The position numbers and the translations under genes were made by a program. From G965279355 sp965279355 (GTDB lineage Bacteria; Pseudomonadota; Alphaproteobacteria; CACIAM-22H2): DNA of 64,000 nucleotides. The stretch lies in the NCBI GenBank assembly GCA_965279355.1, contig OZ257155.1, positions 4,836,001 to 4,900,000 on the forward strand, given 5' to 3'. The notes beneath the pieces were generated by a model, which saw nothing but the letters and a program-made list of their open reading frames with translations, was not told where the DNA came from and did no database searches. Positions 36,701-44,258 of this stretch are shown one piece after another. Each line of letters opens with the position of its first letter. Within the stretch, counting starts at the first letter, position 1.

Positions 36701-39176
36701 CATCCTGACGATCAAGGGCACGGAGTTCGATCTCAGCAACACCTCGATCGTCAGTGTCGAGAACCTCGTTGCCGATCAGACCGTTGCATCCGTCCGGTTC
36801 ACCGTCGACCAGGCGGATCTGAGCAAGGTCATTGCCGTTTCCGGTACGTTCGGTGTCGATACGCTGCGTTCGGCCAGCACCGATCTGAGTCTCGTGAGCA
36901 CGACGCTCTCCAGCGTCGAAGTCCTCGCCGCGGGAAAATCGACAGCGACTACCTTCACCGTCAATGCGGACGACGTGGTTTCTGGCGGTTCGGTGCTCGG
37001 CAGTTCGGGCAACGATACGCTTGCTGCGAATTTTGACTTCGCCCAGTTTGACCTGACGTCCATGACGCTCAGCAGCGTCGAGATTCTCAAGACGACGTCC
37101 CTGGCATCCACGGTGATCGTCGACCAGGCGGATCTGGCATCCGGGGGCTCGGTTCTCGGCAACTCTGGCACCATCCAGACGCTGCAGGCCGTCGACCCGA
37201 CGCTCGATCTGCGCAGCACGACGTTGAGCAGCGTTGAGGTTCTTGCGGCGGGCAGTGCCGATACCACATTCATTGTCGACCAGGCGGATCTGGCATCCAG
37301 CGGGTCGGTCGTCGGAAGCGGGGGCACGGCCGACACGATCAGGGCGGCCGGGACATCCCTTGACCTGTCGAGCACGACACTCTCGAGTATCGAGATCGTC
37401 GAGGGAACGACTTCGGCGACCACCTTCACGATCACCGCCGATCAGTTCAATGCCGGTCTGACCGTCAAGGGAAGCACGGGCAGCGACACGCTCATCATGA
37501 AGGGGTCGGTCGTCAATCTGACCTCAACCGTTCTCGACAGTATCGAGACCATCAAGGGCAGCAGCACCAACGGGACGATTTTCGCCGTCGATCTGGCCGA
37601 TATCTCCAACAACGAGTCCATTATCGGAAACACGGCGACCGGCACCGCCGGGCTCGACAAGCTCTATGTTCAGAACACGACGAGCTTCGACCTGTCGAGC
37701 GTGTCGTTGAGCAGCATCGAGGAGTTGCTTGCCGGGGCCAGCGGAGACACCACGTTTACGCTCGATGCCAGCGATATTGCCGCCAATGGCTCCATATCGG
37801 GGAATGTCGGTAACGACACGATCATTGCATTCGGGTCGTCGCTCAACCTGAGCAGCACGACAGTGAGCAGCGTCGAGATCCTGATGGCGAACGGCGCCAC
37901 GCCGACGACCTTCACGGTCAACAGCACCTATCTGACCGGCGATATTGCAATCCTGGGCGGCAGCGGGGACGACACGCTTGCGCTTGGCGGAACGGCCAAA
38001 ACCGGAATCAATGTTACCGATTTCGATCTGACGAGTGTCACGCTGACCAGCATTGAGATCCTGCGCGCGGCATCCGCGTCGGCCACCAGGTTTACGGTGG
38101 ATGATAGCGATCTGCTGAGCGGCGGTTCGGTCATCGGCAGCACTGGGGTCGACACCCTCATTATCGACGGCGCCACAACGGTTGATCTGACCAGTACGAC
38201 ACTCAGCAGCGTTGAAAGGTTGACAGCCTCGACCAGCACTGCGACCGAGTTCATCGTCAATGCCAGCGATCTCGCATCCGGCGGCTCGGTCATCGGCAGT
38301 TCGGGTTCCGATACCCTGTTTGCCGCCGATACGAATCTCGATCTCTCGAGCACGACGCTGAGCAGTATCGAGAGGATCGAGGCCTACACGACAAACGGCA
38401 CGACCTTTACCGTCGATACGAAGGATGTCACGAGCATCTCGGTGTTCGGCAACAGCGGCGACGATACGCTGGCCGTCCGGACGACGTCGCTCGACCTGCG
38501 CTCGACCACGCTCTCCAGCATCGAAATCCTGAAGGCATCCAGCACCTCCTCGACGACCTTCACGGTCGATCAGGCTGACCTCTGGTCCGGCGGGTCCGTG
38601 ATTGGTGCCACGGCGGGCACGGATACGATTTCGTCGTCCGGTGGGCTGCTCGATCTGACCAGCACCACGCTCTCCAGCATCGAGATACTGGTCAGCACCA
38701 ATACGTCCGGCACGACCTTCACCATCGATGCGGATGGGCAGGGGCTGTCAATCACGGGCGGCACCGGGGCCGATACGTTCACATTCACGACCGGCTACAA
38801 GCAGGACAGCCTCGTCGACACCAACGCGATCCTGGCGGACACGGCGACCATTACGAATTTCAACGTGTCACTGTTGGGCGAAGTCATCGATGTCTCGGAT
38901 CTGGTCGCCAATGGCACAGCGGCCTTCAAGTCCCAGAGCGAAAGCCAGGGGGTGGTTGATGCGCTGGGTGGCAGCGCCACACTCAAGGATGCGATCGACG
39001 CTGTGGCGAATTACTGGAATGGCGCGACCGACAGTGTCGTCACGTCCTTTACGTTCGGTAGCGCGACCTATGTGCTCGTCGACAACAGTTCAACCGGCGG
39101 CCAGAGCACGAATGACATGGTCATCAAACTGACAAATGTCAGCGCGACCCTGACCTCTGGCGACTTCACACTATAA
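30717..39176 (+). CDS. Giant repetitive secreted protein (RTX-like, predicted type I secretion)
   Basis: One uninterrupted frame of 2819 codons. Nearly all of it is about fifty degenerate repeats of about 51 residues. Each reads roughly DL(T/S)STTLSSVEILKAGTT, then ATTFTVDADDLASGGSV, then (I/L)GSSGNDTL. The last piece matches the GGxGxDxL calcium-binding motif of RTX proteins, but occurs once per unit rather than in arrays. There is no N-terminal signal peptide: repeats start within ten residues. The C-terminal 130 residues change character (GGTGADTFTFTTGY, a helical stretch, then a hydrophobic end SGDFTL) as in type I secretion targets. The protein is Thr/Ser/Asp-rich, strongly acidic, and I see no cysteine. 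The predicted fold is a beta-solenoid adhesin or surface-layer-like protein. No type I secretion genes are in the window. Confidence 0.9.
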   Translation: MPIDKQVFNTTDIDLTTTTLSSIEILSAGLGSDSTFTVDADDLASNGSVLGNSGNDTLTVTETAFDLRSTTLSSVERLVASDNDTVFTLNANDIFKGGSITGVAGIETIAISGATLDLTSTTVTSVEVIKAGTIAATNFIVNQNDLASDGSVIGSTGSDTLIISGTQLDLTSTTLSSVENLKAGTTNATEFIVVEDQLDAMKSIKGSTGNDTLIVNGTDIDLSSTALSSIEILEAGTTEATTFTIDTADLAKSGSITGSAQDDTLTAAGTALDLSSTAVSSVEILQAGTSKATTFTVNQDDLSSDGSVTGGSANDTLKTADTELDLTDTTVTSVEILKAGNKNATTFTVEEGQLASGGSVMGSSGNDTLLISGVTDVDLTSTTLSSVEILKATTTDATTFTVDNNDLAKAGSISGSSGSDTLKAAGSALDLSSTTLSSVENIEANSSLTSATTFTVDSGELTGSTQITGNASTDDTLAFRGTGFDISSATLSSIEILKVAAAPATTITLDETQLAAIGTIAGSSGSDTLVISGTTAVDLTSTTLTSVDNLKAGTTGATTFTVDAADLAAKGTVKGTAEIDTLSIVGTAFNLSSTVLSSIDVLQAGSTDITTFTLDNNDLASGGSIVGTSQSDILKAGSTTLDLSSTTLDSIEALEASKATATTFTVDATDLSGLQTVSGSTGKDTLLFKGTAFDLTSITLSSIEILKAGGTGTTETIFTVDADDLASAGTVTGNSSANDTLTILGAVDFNLKNTALSSVEKLVADVNVTGAVTFTLDQADLAKNGTVEGISSESDTLLAVGTVLDLSSTTLTSIEILQAGNSKATTFTVNPTDLASDGSVMGSSGTDTLKFVNSTVDLTSTTLSSIEKLQAGTAATVFTVDADDLVSGGSVLGSAKNDTLLISGATLVDLSSTTLSSVEILQGGTTGDTTFLVDTADLAKSGSITGNTGALDTLQAAGTALDLSSTALTSIDILQATSTAATTFTVDQADLASDGFVYGTDGVSDTLKAAGSALNLTSTTLSSVEVLQAGKAATTFTIDADDLASGGSILGGTASDTLIVKDAASIDLTSTTLSSVEVLKAGTTFNTTFIVDVADLAKGGSIVGSSGNDELQVQGTLVDLRSTGLSSIELISATTTDATTFVLDSNDLGGTIEGDASNDIIKASTSALDISSTTLSSIEILQAGTTLATSFTVNANNLLSITEVQGSSGKDTLKIVGANFDLSSTVLSSVEILRAGTVATTFTLDAEDLASGGSVIGYSSGNDTLAIAGSTVLDLSSTTLSSVETLKAGTTNGTSFIVDNNDLAKGGSIVGNAGENDTVKVGSSAIDLSSTTLSSIETIEAGTTAATTFTVDTADLGSDGFVNGTAKNDTLKAAGTSLDLSSTTLSSVEILSAAQAGTTFIADLADLSAGMSVLGSSGKDTLRVMDADIDLRSTSLSSIEVLQAGTTADTIFTIDTADLSKSGSVLGSSGSDTLLVAETSINLSSTTLSSVEVVQAGLTASTTFMLDQADLASGGSIIGTAQNDTLQAGSSSLNLSSTTLDSVEIIRTGATATTIVVDTEDLVSGGSVIGSTGSDTLQVNSSSLDLTSTTLTSVEIIRAGSTNNTEFRVDTADMAGGGQLIGSSGTDTLVVSNSTIDLRSSTLSSVEIIQATDGVQTIFTLDTNDLASGGSILGVGGATQDTIVAGSTALDLSSTTLDSIEFLQAASGITSGTTFTVDANELSGGLEISGNTAAADDTVAFRGSNFDLSNINLSSIEVLKSASTSGTTFTVDVNDLTSGGSVIGSTGKDTLKVVGATVDLSSTTLSSIDVLQATATDTAFWLDANDLAASGSILGSSGNDTIYSAGTSLDLSSTTLSSIESLQTFVSAATTFTIDGADLTAGIVSIYGSDGSDTLIVKGATDLSSTSVNSIETLKAGSGGTAIVLGSLGTIESILGTTGNESLEIEGATYDTTSTILSSIEILKGDSGAGGAVTFTVDLADLATGGSVTGTSHSDILTIKGTEFDLSNTSIVSVENLVADQTVASVRFTVDQADLSKVIAVSGTFGVDTLRSASTDLSLVSTTLSSVEVLAAGKSTATTFTVNADDVVSGGSVLGSSGNDTLAANFDFAQFDLTSMTLSSVEILKTTSLASTVIVDQADLASGGSVLGNSGTIQTLQAVDPTLDLRSTTLSSVEVLAAGSADTTFIVDQADLASSGSVVGSGGTADTIRAAGTSLDLSSTTLSSIEIVEGTTSATTFTITADQFNAGLTVKGSTGSDTLIMKGSVVNLTSTVLDSIETIKGSSTNGTIFAVDLADISNNESIIGNTATGTAGLDKLYVQNTTSFDLSSVSLSSIEELLAGASGDTTFTLDASDIAANGSISGNVGNDTIIAFGSSLNLSSTTVSSVEILMANGATPTTFTVNSTYLTGDIAILGGSGDDTLALGGTAKTGINVTDFDLTSVTLTSIEILRAASASATRFTVDDSDLLSGGSVIGSTGVDTLIIDGATTVDLTSTTLSSVERLTASTSTATEFIVNASDLASGGSVIGSSGSDTLFAADTNLDLSSTTLSSIERIEAYTTNGTTFTVDTKDVTSISVFGNSGDDTLAVRTTSLDLRSTTLSSIEILKASSTSSTTFTVDQADLWSGGSVIGATAGTDTISSSGGLLDLTSTTLSSIEILVSTNTSGTTFTIDADGQGLSITGGTGADTFTFTTGYKQDSLVDTNAILADTATITNFNVSLLGEVIDVSDLVANGTAAFKSQSESQGVVDALGGSATLKDAIDAVANYWNGATDSVVTSFTFGSATYVLVDNSSTGGQSTNDMVIKLTNVSATLTSGDFTL

Positions 39177-39211
39177 GTAAGGGTTTGATGGCCGCGCAAA
39201 GCGGCCGGCCG

Positions 39212-39451
39212 TCACTCGGGGCTCTGAAGCTGGCGGACGTCTTCGACGACGAAGCCGCGATGTTCAGGATAGCGGGCGAGAATTTTGGAGATTGCCGCCT
39301 CCTTGCTCACCGCAAGGACCTCGATGTAGCGCGTGTCCGCCCACTGTTCAGAAAGGCCGGTCTTGTTGCGCTCCGCCGTGCGAACGGCGGTGCGAACCCG
39401 CTCGTTGTAAACAGCCACCTCGAATTTGTGGACTTCGTCCCGTTCCACCAT
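39212..39451 (-). CDS. Small conserved-looking hypothetical protein
   Basis: Not recognised. The 79-residue frame has balanced amino-acid use and looks like a compact alpha/beta protein: a beta strand (HKFEVAVYNE), a helix (VRTAVRTAERNKTG), a strand (TRYIEVLAVS), a helix (KEAAISKILARY) and a strand (RGFVVEDVRQL). The alternating pattern resembles small ferredoxin-like or DUF-type proteins. It is convergent with the giant gene, its stop lying 35 bp from that gene's stop. Real coding is likely from the amino-acid pattern; the function is unknown. Confidence 0.52.
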   Translation of the reverse strand: MVERDEVHKFEVAVYNERVRTAVRTAERNKTGLSEQWADTRYIEVLAVSKEAAISKILARYPEHRGFVVEDVRQLQSPE

Positions 39452-39581
39452 TGCGCGCGGTTCCTAGCGAAAGCTCCCAGAATGGCTGGTCGAATCGACG
39501 CTTTCTCGGTCGCACCGGCAGCCTGTTAATAAATTAACGAGAGGCCGCCGGACTGTCCACAATTAGGCTGCGGCCTGATGG

Positions 39582-39923
39582 TCACGCCTGTGTACAGATT
39601 GTGCGGCCCGTTTCCGTCAGCCGGCAGACCAGCCAGTCCGGCTTGAGCGGGTTGGCAAACCACGGCTCCGCCCATCCCTGGTCGATGCAGGCGCGAATCG
39701 TTCGCGTGTCGACCCGCTGCCCTGCATCGTCGAAGAGGGGCAGCTTTCCGCCGGGCTGACCGAGCCCGCGTGTCAGCCAGGCACGCTGCACGTCGGTGGG
39801 CTGTCCCGGCGCCGGCGGCAGGCCTCGCGGCACGCGCGGCGCGAGATCGGCAATCGGCTCTGCGGCAAACGCGCCGCGGCGCGGACGAAGCGGGATCGGA
39901 TCAGACGCCATATGTCGCAACAT
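39582..39923 (-). CDS. Hypothetical protein, winged-helix-like C-terminus
   Basis: Not recognised. A 113-residue product with a Pro/Arg-rich N-terminal half (PIPLRPRRGAFAAEPIADLAP) and a more ordered C-terminal half (LPLFDDAGQRVDTRTIRACIDQGWAEPWF, then LKPDWLVCRLTETGRTI). The end of the latter resembles the wing of a small winged-helix protein. A methionine four codons in (39911) is an alternative start; neither has a clear ribosome-binding site. Confidence 0.5.
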   Translation of the reverse strand: MLRHMASDPIPLRPRRGAFAAEPIADLAPRVPRGLPPAPGQPTDVQRAWLTRGLGQPGGKLPLFDDAGQRVDTRTIRACIDQGWAEPWFANPLKPDWLVCRLTETGRTICTQA

Positions 39924-40038
39924 ATACGGGCATCAGTGGGATTCTCCAAGCGGGACTCGCAATGCCGAGGGTAAAAACGGGACAGGTGTTGCACTTAGGC
40001 CATCGCCTATTGGGGCCATCGCCTGATAGGCTCGAAGC

Positions 40039-40359
40039 ATGGAATTCAGGATGCTCTACATCACCGCAGGCTCGCGGGACGAAGCGAAGAAGATCGGCCG
40101 GGTTCTGGTTGAGGAACGGCTGGCCGCCTGCGCGAACATCATCGATGGGATGGAGTCGATTTACTGGTGGCAGGACAAGCTGGCCGAAGATCGCGAAGCC
40201 ATCCTGATCGTGAAGACACGGGCTGACTTCGTGGCGCGCGTCACCGAGCGCGTGAAGACACTACATAGTTATTCAGTGCCGTGCGTGGTGGCCCTGCCGA
40301 TTCTCGACGGCAATCCGGCCTACCTGGACTGGCTCGGCGCGGAGACGGCGCCGCGATAG
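40039..40359 (+). CDS. cutA: Divalent-cation tolerance protein CutA
   Basis: A 106-residue CutA1 with LYITAGSRDEAKKIGRVLVEERLAACANI at the N-terminus, YWWQDKLAEDREAILIVKT in the middle and HSYSVPCVVALPI near the end. The proteins form very stable trimers with a ferredoxin-like fold similar to PII signalling proteins; a role in copper tolerance is historical and uncertain. The length is normal. It ends 3 bp from the convergent metY stop. Confidence 0.93.
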   Translation: MEFRMLYITAGSRDEAKKIGRVLVEERLAACANIIDGMESIYWWQDKLAEDREAILIVKTRADFVARVTERVKTLHSYSVPCVVALPILDGNPAYLDWLGAETAPR

Positions 40360-40362
40360 GCT

Positions 40363-41676
40363 TCAGCCCGCCATGCTGGCGCGCAGCGCCTGGTCGAGAT
40401 CGGCAATCAGGTCGTCGATGCTTTCCAGTCCGATTGAAATCCGCACCACATCCGGGCCGGCACCGGCCGAGATCTGCTGTTCTTCCGTGAGCTGGCGGTG
40501 CGTCGTCGAAGCGGGGTGGATGATCAGCGAGCGCGTGTCGCCGACATTGGCGAGATGCGAGAAAAGCTCGACGCTCTCCACGACCTTGACGCCCGCGGCG
40601 TAGCCACCTTTGACGCCAAAGGTGAACACCGACCCGGCGCCCTTGGGCAGGTATTTCTTCGCGAGCTCGTAATACCGGCTGGATTTCAGCCCGGGGTAGG
40701 AGACCCAGGCGACTGCCGGGTGTTTCTCCAGGAACGTCGCGACCGCGATGGCATTCTCGACATGCCGGACCATGCGCAAATGCAGGGTCTCGATGCCGGT
40801 GATGGTGAGGTAGGCGTTCATCGGCGCCATGGTGGGGCCGAGATCGCGCAGGCCGACGGCGCGCGTCTTCATGGTGTAGCCGAAATCGCCGAACGTCTCG
40901 TTGAAGGTGAGGCCGTGATAGGCGGGATCGGGCTCGGTCATCGACGGGAACTTGCCGCTCTTCGCCCAGTCGAACTTGCCTGATTCCACGACGGCGCCGC
41001 CCATCGCATTGCCGTGGCCGGACAGGAACTTGGTGGTCGAATGCAGGACGAGATCGGCGCCCCATTGAAACGGCTGGCAGAGATACGGGCTGGCCATCGT
41101 GTTGTCGACCATCAGCGGGATGCCGGCCTTGTTGGCAATCTTCGCGATGGCTTCAAGGTCGACGACGACGGCGGCGGGGTTGGACAGGCTCTCGACAAAG
41201 ATCGCCTTGCACTTTGGCGTCATCGCCGCCTCGAAGTTCTTCGGGTCGTGCGGGTCGACGAAGATCACCTTCCAGCCGAATTTTTTGAAGGTATGAGCAA
41301 ACTGCGTGATCGAGCCGCCGTAGAGGTTCTTGCTGGCGAGGAACTCGTCACCGGGCTCCATCAGGGTGAAGAAGGCGAGAAGCTGGGCCGCATGGCCGGA
41401 GGAGGCGCAGACGCAGCCACGGCCGTCTTCGAGGCTGGCGATCCGCTCTTCGAGCGCCGCCACCGTCGGGTTGGTCAGGCGGCTGTAGATGTAGCCGAAG
41501 GTCTGCAGGTTGAAGAGCGACGCCGCATGATCGACATCGTCGAAGACGTAGGCTGTGGTCTGGTAGATCGGCACGCTGCGGGCGCCGGTGGTGGGGTCGG
41601 GGACGGCGCCGGCATGAACGGCGCGGGTCTCGAAACCGAAGCTGCGGGGGCCACTCTTATCGGATGAATCGGACAT
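40363..41676 (-). CDS. metY: O-acetylhomoserine aminocarboxypropyltransferase/cysteine synthase (MetY)
   Basis: A 437-residue Cys/Met-metabolism PLP enzyme. The PLP lysine is K216 in LVLHSTTKFLSGHGNAMGG; other motifs are IYQTTAYVFDDVDHAASLF and YSRLTNPTVAALEERIA. The length over 420 residues and these motifs indicate the O-acetylhomoserine sulfhydrylase group, which makes homocysteine from O-acetylhomoserine and sulfide. The gene is transcribed leftwards towards cutA. I looked for a SAM-II riboswitch in the 86-bp upstream gap and did not find one. Confidence 0.93.
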   Translation of the reverse strand: MSDSSDKSGPRSFGFETRAVHAGAVPDPTTGARSVPIYQTTAYVFDDVDHAASLFNLQTFGYIYSRLTNPTVAALEERIASLEDGRGCVCASSGHAAQLLAFFTLMEPGDEFLASKNLYGGSITQFAHTFKKFGWKVIFVDPHDPKNFEAAMTPKCKAIFVESLSNPAAVVVDLEAIAKIANKAGIPLMVDNTMASPYLCQPFQWGADLVLHSTTKFLSGHGNAMGGAVVESGKFDWAKSGKFPSMTEPDPAYHGLTFNETFGDFGYTMKTRAVGLRDLGPTMAPMNAYLTITGIETLHLRMVRHVENAIAVATFLEKHPAVAWVSYPGLKSSRYYELAKKYLPKGAGSVFTFGVKGGYAAGVKVVESVELFSHLANVGDTRSLIIHPASTTHRQLTEEQQISAGAGPDVVRISIGLESIDDLIADLDQALRASMAG

Positions 41677-41762
41677 GATCAGCCTTTGGAATCCGCCGGG
41701 GGAGGACCGTCTTGTAGCATGATGGAGGAGCCTTTTTCCCCCTCGGCCGTTATAGGCGGTAC

Positions 41763-42080
41763 GTGACAGCTTCCCGCAACGACCCCCTTGAGCAGCAGTT
41801 TGAGCGGCTGGAAAAGCACTTCCCGGCAGCGCTACGCCGCTTCGTGCACTGGATCCGCCAGCCCAAACTGATCTGGCTGCGCATTCCCGTCGGCCTGTTG
41901 TTCATCGCCGGGGGCTTTGTCGGCTTCCTGCCGATCCTGGGTTTCTGGATGGTCCCGCTGGGCCTCATCGTCATCGCCCAGGACATCCCGTTCATCCGCC
42001 CGCCGATTGCGAGCGCGCTGAAATGGGGTCTGGATAAATGGGAGAAGCGGCAGAGGAACAAACCGAAGACCTTGTCCTGA
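41763..42080 (+). CDS. Small membrane protein of unknown function
   Basis: A 105-residue protein. The soluble N-terminus (EQQFERLEKHFPAALRRFVHWI) is followed by a hydrophobic hairpin of two helices with a short glycine turn (about 36-52 and 55-72), ending in PFIRPPIASALKWGLDKWEKR. Trp-rich hairpins of this type are widespread in alphaproteobacteria without assigned function. The start is GTG with AGGCGG 3-8 nt upstream; no ATG precedes the first helix. Confidence 0.72.
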   Translation: MTASRNDPLEQQFERLEKHFPAALRRFVHWIRQPKLIWLRIPVGLLFIAGGFVGFLPILGFWMVPLGLIVIAQDIPFIRPPIASALKWGLDKWEKRQRNKPKTLS

Positions 42081-42087
42081 GACAAGG

Positions 42088-42597
42088 TTACGCGACCCGC
42101 ACCATGCGCGGTCGCTTGGCGGTGATGATCTTGGTGTTGATGCCGCCCCATGCGAGTTCGCCGTAGAGACGGCCGTATTCGATCTTCGGGCAGCGGTTCA
42201 TCACCACGGCCAGACCGGCGGCTTCGGCGCGCTTGGCGGCTTCGTCGTTGCGCACGCTGAGTTGCATCCACACCACCGTGGCGCCGATGGCGATGGCTTC
42301 GTCGGTGATGGGACCGGCCGCCTGCGAGTTGCGGAAGATGTCGACCATGTCGACCTTCTCGGGAATGTCCTTGAGGCTGGCGTAGGTCTTCTCGCCGAGA
42401 ATATCCTGGCCGGCGGCGGCGGGATTGACCGGGATCACCCGGTAGCCCTTGTGCTGCAGATATTTCATCGCGAAGTAGCTGGGCCGGTTCCAGTTCGGGC
42501 TGGCGCCGACCATGGCGATGGTGCGCACGCGGCGCAGGATGTCGCGAATGTAATTGTCGCCGTAGCCGTCGTGATCGATCGGCATAACCGCGGTCAT
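42088..42597 (-). CDS. CoA-binding domain protein (YccU family)
   Basis: A 169-residue Rossmann-type CoA-binding protein: TIAMVGASPNWNRPSYFAMKYL is the nucleotide-binding loop and KGYRVIPVNPAAAGQDILGEKTYASL the second strand region; DIFRNSQAAGPITDEAIAIGATVVWMQL and GLAVVMNRCPKIEYGRL complete the domain. It resembles the N-terminal domain of succinyl-CoA synthetase alpha but lacks the catalytic histidine domain. The start (ATG at 42597) overlaps the pentapeptide gene stop by ATGA, so the two are translationally coupled. Function is unknown beyond CoA binding. Confidence 0.9.
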   Translation of the reverse strand: MTAVMPIDHDGYGDNYIRDILRRVRTIAMVGASPNWNRPSYFAMKYLQHKGYRVIPVNPAAAGQDILGEKTYASLKDIPEKVDMVDIFRNSQAAGPITDEAIAIGATVVWMQLSVRNDEAAKRAEAAGLAVVMNRCPKIEYGRLYGELAWGGINTKIITAKRPRMVRVA

Positions 42598-43886
42598 TTC
42601 TTGTCGGGCTGCGGCGGGGCGCCGATGGCGTGGGCGAGATCGCAACCGTCGAGGCGCGCACCTTCGAGCCGGGCGCCGGTCATGTCGGCGCCGCGCAGGC
42701 TCGCTCCCGTCAGGTTGGCGCCGCGCAGATCCGCGCCGCGCAGTTCCGCCTGGACCAGCTTGGTCGGCAGCGCGATGCCCTGGCGCACGACCACGGCGCT
42801 GAGGTCGCAGTCGCGGAGATCGGCGGTGTTGAGCCGGGCCTCGGAGAGATTGGCGCCGCGCAGATCGGCGCCGGACAGGCGGCAGGCGCGGAAATCGGAG
42901 CGCTCCAGCTGCGCTGCCTGCAGACGGACGTTCTGCAGGTCGAGGCCGTAGAAGACGGCACCCTGCGCCTTGAGCGTCGCCAGCGAATAGCGGGTGAGGT
43001 TCTCGGCCTTGCGCAGATCGTAGCCCGAGAGATCGAGCGGATGCCCTTCGGCACCGGCGGACCGCACGAAGCGGTCGTGATCGTGGAGCAGCTTGTCGAG
43101 CGGCCAGCTCAGGGTGTCGAGACCCTTGCCGGCATTCTCTTCCGTCAGCGCGCCGGTCATGTCGCAGTCGCGCGTGTCGGCCATCGCCAGGCTGGCACCG
43201 ACCAGCACCGCGTTGCGCAGATTGGCGCCGCGCAGATCGGCACCGGAGAGATCGGCGTAGGAAAGGTTGGCGCCCTTGAGCACGGCGCGTTTCAGATTGG
43301 CCTTGAGCAGCTTCACGCCGGTCATGTTGGCGTCGGTGAAATCGGCGCGATCGGCCACCGAGGCCGCCATGCGGGCCAGCGACAGGTTGGCGCCGGTCAT
43401 GTCGGCGCCTTCCATGTTGGCGGCGTCGACTTCCTCGGGAATGATTTCGCGGAAACCCTTGTCGCGGTCGCCATGGGCGAGGCGGCCTTCGCGCAGATCG
43501 GCGCCCGACATGTTGGCGTTGGCAAGGTTGGTGCGGCGGAACACGGCGCCGCGCAGATCCGCGTCGCGCAGGCTGGCGCCGATCATGTAGGCGCCGCTGA
43601 GGTCGCAGCCGAACATGATGGCGCCGTCGAGCTTGGTGTTGCTGAGATCGGCATTGAGGAAGATGGCGCCGGTGAAGACCGCGCCCTGCAGATCGAGGCC
43701 GGCGAGGTTGAGCCGCGACAGGTCGCGCCCGGCGAGGTTCAGCCGCTGGCCGCCCTGGCGCGACTGGATGAAATTGACATGCAGTTGGACGGCGGGGGCG
43801 ATCTGGGCCTGCGTCACGCGCGGCCGAACGATCTCCCGCTTGGGGCGGGCCGTCGGCATCAACATGACGCGGCGTTGCTCAGCCAT
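42594..43886 (-). CDS. Pentapeptide-repeat protein
   Basis: A 430-residue protein with an N-terminal basic region (MLMPTARPKREIVRPRV) and two long blocks of A(D/N)LXX repeats (about 50-230 and 290-420) separated by a 60-residue linker holding LDTLSWPLDKLLHDHDRFV. The fold is a right-handed quadrilateral beta-helix. The start at MAEQRRVM was chosen because a GGGGG stretch lies upstream; the frame extends eight codons further. It is first in a two-gene operon with the CoA-binding protein. A role in gyrase protection or another protein interaction cannot be decided. It has no transmembrane segment. Confidence 0.9.
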   Translation of the reverse strand: MAEQRRVMLMPTARPKREIVRPRVTQAQIAPAVQLHVNFIQSRQGGQRLNLAGRDLSRLNLAGLDLQGAVFTGAIFLNADLSNTKLDGAIMFGCDLSGAYMIGASLRDADLRGAVFRRTNLANANMSGADLREGRLAHGDRDKGFREIIPEEVDAANMEGADMTGANLSLARMAASVADRADFTDANMTGVKLLKANLKRAVLKGANLSYADLSGADLRGANLRNAVLVGASLAMADTRDCDMTGALTEENAGKGLDTLSWPLDKLLHDHDRFVRSAGAEGHPLDLSGYDLRKAENLTRYSLATLKAQGAVFYGLDLQNVRLQAAQLERSDFRACRLSGADLRGANLSEARLNTADLRDCDLSAVVVRQGIALPTKLVQAELRGADLRGANLTGASLRGADMTGARLEGARLDGCDLAHAIGAPPQPDKK

Positions 43887-44187
43887 CGAACCCCCGTAAT
43901 CTCCGCGCACTGCGGAGTGCCGAAACCATACTTACCCTAAAGTATAACCGGATTCGAGTTTTCTAAATTGTAATTAAAATCCGTGGTGGCATTAAAGTTC
44001 GTTAATAAAGATTACCTGAAATCTTGCGCTGTTACACGCGCTGTCTCAACAAGCTGGCGGACGTGATCCCGGGACTACGTGTGTCTGCCGCCACGAAAAC
44101 GCTGTCATCTCACTAACAATGTCACCCCGGCGAAGGCCGGGGCCCAGCGCCTTTCCAAAGAAATTCAGGCGGCTTCGCCGACACTTG
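43887..44187. promoter_or_regulatory. AT-rich intergenic region upstream of the pentapeptide gene
   Basis: No gene is supported here. On the minus strand TATACT at 43946-43941 is a good -10 element for the pentapeptide operon, about 55 nt before its ATG; I see no clear -35. The stretch 43960-44030 is AT-rich and contains TTAA-N6-TTAA, one base short of the CtrA spacing. From about 44118 the sequence becomes a repeat of the type CACCCCGGCGAAGGCCGGGG, also present after rpsI at 49522. Confidence 0.35.
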
Positions 44188-44241
44188 TGCTGGGTCCCGG
44201 ATCGGCGCTCGCCTTTAAGGGCTCGCTGGTCCGGGATGACA
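44188..44241 (+). repeat. 54-bp dispersed repeat, left copy (inverted)
   Basis: This copy is, by eye, an exact reverse complement of 45590-45643. It begins TGCTGGGTCCCGGATCGGCG and ends TCCGGGATGACA. The pair flanks the enoyl-CoA hydratase and thioesterase genes. The outer parts TGTCATCCCGG/CCGGGA form the REP-like module seen elsewhere in the window. Confidence 0.88.
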
Positions 44242-44258
44242 GTATTTTTTGGAAGGCC

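Noticed and set aside
31142..38986. Long open frames on the minus strand opposite the giant repeat gene (up to 618 codons)
   Set aside because: They mirror the repeat of the plus-strand gene, use a skewed Val/Ser/Arg composition, have no ribosome-binding sites and break at repeat boundaries.
30717..39176. CRISPR or tandem DNA repeat array
   Set aside because: The repetition is at protein level with diverged DNA of about 153 bp per unit and no spacers; it is a coding repeat.
41677..41762. SAM-II riboswitch upstream of metY
   Set aside because: Such switches often precede met genes in alphaproteobacteria, but the pseudoknot-type conserved segments were not found in this 86-bp gap.
42630..43940. 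436-codon plus-strand frame opposite the second pentapeptide gene
   Set aside because: Repetitive shadow of the pentapeptide repeats; composition and lack of start signals speak against it.
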